From Symsagittifera roscoffensis (lineage: Eukaryota > Xenacoelomorpha > Acoela > Convolutidae), in contig NC_087065.1 in assembly GCF_963678635.1 (NCBI RefSeq), positions 496,001 through 560,000 of the forward strand: a DNA stretch of 64,000 nt. Direction: 5' to 3'. Made by a program: the position numbers and the translations under genes. This document shows positions 62,310 through 64,000 of this stretch, piece after piece (position 1 is the first letter of the stretch; the number at the start of each line of letters is the position of its first letter). The notes beneath the pieces were generated by a model. That model saw only the letters and a program-made list of their open reading frames with translations. It had not been told where the DNA came from and ran no database searches.

Positions 62310-63100
62310 TTGTTCTTTTAACTAGCTATTTTTGACGGTATTTTTTTTACATCATTCAAAAGGTATTGTTGTTCTGAGCTTAAATTTGAAAAGATATTCT
62401 ACCCATGGTTTCCTAAAGTTTTGGGGGTTTAAAGATTGCCTTTTTGGCTAACTTGAGACAATTAACGCGCGACATATGTCGCGCTATTAATGCGTAAGCG
62501 AAGATTTAATCTGTCTTGGAAATCGTTCCAAATTGGTTGAAGGAAGCTTATTTGCCATAATTGATTTGCTAGGACCAAAATCTATAATTTTATACTTTAT
62601 ATGGCGTGTGGGAGATTATTTTCACAAAAATCTCAAATTAAAAAAACGTATTTTATTTTAATTAACATTAAATTTTTTCATGTTATTACTGCTCCATAGA
62701 CCTTAACAGGCAGTCAGAACCCTCAGTGCTTCGCCTTGATACGAGCAGTTTTGTATTATAAATACACTTTAGCTTTGAGGTATCATGGATCTGTAGCGTA
62801 GGTGTAGGGAAGGAGACCGTCAACAAAATATGTGGGTTCGAACCTGGGCAGGGTCGGATGTTTTTAATGAACTTTTTTGTATACTAGCTAAGATGCGTCC
62901 GCTCTATAAATTGAGGCATGTGCAATTGGTAAACTTCTTTCTTTTTCAAATTGACTGGTACTGCTAATGCGTCGTAATTGGCTTGCGTCCCTTGAGAAAT
63001 TTTGTAGTCTCAAAATATTAGTCATTCAGTTTTCCCAGTAGCGTTATCGGTCATATTTTTGCTTATGTTTGCAAAGTCCAACTTCGCCTCTGGGTTAAAG
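62310..63100 (+). repeat. family E copy followed by family D SINE half with hairpin tail
   Basis: Family E 62310-62755, then the tRNA-like block 62788-62852 (TAGCGTAGGTGTAGGGAAGG, GGGTTCGAACCTGG), the family D body and the tail TGCAAAGTCCAACTTCGCC with TCTGGGT at 63068-63096. Confidence 0.78.
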
Positions 63101-64000
63101 ACTTTTTTGAGAAAAAAAAATAAAGTATTTCGTTGATTTCGAGAATTCAAGGCGGCGAATCCTTTTTGGTATCTTAAACAAACCTTAAAAAGTTTACCAC
63201 TTGCCAATCAAATTCATAATTTGTGATTTGGTTTGGCCTGAGTTACGGGAAACAATTTACATGGCCGAAAAGCTTCTAAAATCTGAGGAAAAATATTTTT
63301 ATCAGAACTCAAATTTGGTAAATATGTTGGCATTTTAAGAAGGCTTTAACTGTTTCAAACATGCTTATCGAAATATAGTAAGAATTGAATGTGACCATTT
63401 ATACAGTTTCGTCTGAAATGTATATCTACAGAATGAACATTTGAACATTTGAACATGAACATAAATTAGCATTCAAAATTCATCAAAGAGCAGCAGTAGA
63501 TAGATTGCAGGTCAAATCTAATTTCTCCCCCATTTACTTGTAGTGAATCCGAAACGACGAATAAGATGCAGCTGAAGTTTGCGCCTCTAATGGTGTCAAA
63601 ATACCAAGCTCTTCTTAACTCTCTGATTGTATATCAAAGGAGAATCTCATCGCCCGATTTGAGCCAATCGAATGAGTAGACATATACGAACTTATTGTGC
63701 CGAACCACTTTTTGAGGTGTGTTTGTCACAAGTGCGTGGAATCGGGAGGAGGGGGGTGGTTTTGGTGGCTTAAAGAATAATTTTTATGCAGAACAATCCC
63801 AATTGCGTTCGCTGCTTCTAAATCTGTTTTCTATCTTGCCACTTGTGTTAGGTGTTCCAAAGTAGAAGCCCTGAAGCCCTTGGTGTGATATACATTATCA
63901 CCTATGTGTATGCATAAGTGATGAGCCCCATATGAGCCCCAGCCGGGCTTAAGTGATGGCCCAACAGGGTCTCCCCCTTTAATTCCCTTCATTTCTGCCC
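63101..64000. other. no recognised content at window end
   Basis: No supported gene or repeat. 63860-63990 has a short GC-richer part with a repeated GAGCCCCA motif. Confidence 0.5.

Overview
The window is a piece of an AT-rich invertebrate animal genome. The evidence is two animal-type, intron-split genes with GT-AG introns, many tRNA-derived SINE-like repeats, LINE and BEL/Pao retroelement remains, a Tc1-type foldback element and a long minisatellite. I cannot name the lineage from sequence alone. Exons are GC-richer than the introns. From position 1 to about 47 kb the + strand is strongly T-rich, the same strand that carries both genes.

Gene 1 (about 5.0-16.3 kb, +) is the C-terminal part of prostaglandin E synthase 2 (PTGES2). 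Four exons are visible. The 5' exons, including the thioredoxin-fold CxxC segment, are not seen. One phase conflict between the first two visible exons points to a small unfound exon.

Gene 2 (22.07-46.98 kb, +) is a mitochondrial-type half ABC transporter of the ABCB6/HMT-1 family. Ten exons join with consistent reading phase into 933 codons. It has an N-terminal extra membrane domain, a six-helix transporter domain and a complete ATPase domain. ABCB6 is a porphyrin/heavy-metal transporter and mammalian PTGES2 binds heme, so two heme-linked genes lie head to tail here.

ABCB6 intron 4 (31.03-40.24 kb) holds three striking items. The first is an antisense, nearly full-length but broken non-LTR retrotransposon with a 2A-like motif, a PHD-like finger, an AP endonuclease, a reverse transcriptase and C-terminal CCHC fingers, flanked on both sides by GAA/TTC microsatellite. 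The second is a set of dispersed repeats. The third is an array of about 40 copies of a 65-bp minisatellite with higher-order structure.

Other introns and the intergenic DNA are mosaics of at least seven dispersed repeat families (called A-H here), most in the + orientation up to 47 kb. Families A, B, C, D and G carry tRNA-like internal promoters. Families C and D and many solo copies end in a shared hairpin.

From 48 to 60 kb there are no host genes that I can support. This part is a nest of duplicated BEL/Pao-derived blocks on the minus strand (integrase, probable gag, an unrecognised ORF, and a tRNA-like sequence at a fixed place). From 60 to 63.1 kb there are more copies of families D and E. 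The final 0.9 kb shows nothing recognisable.
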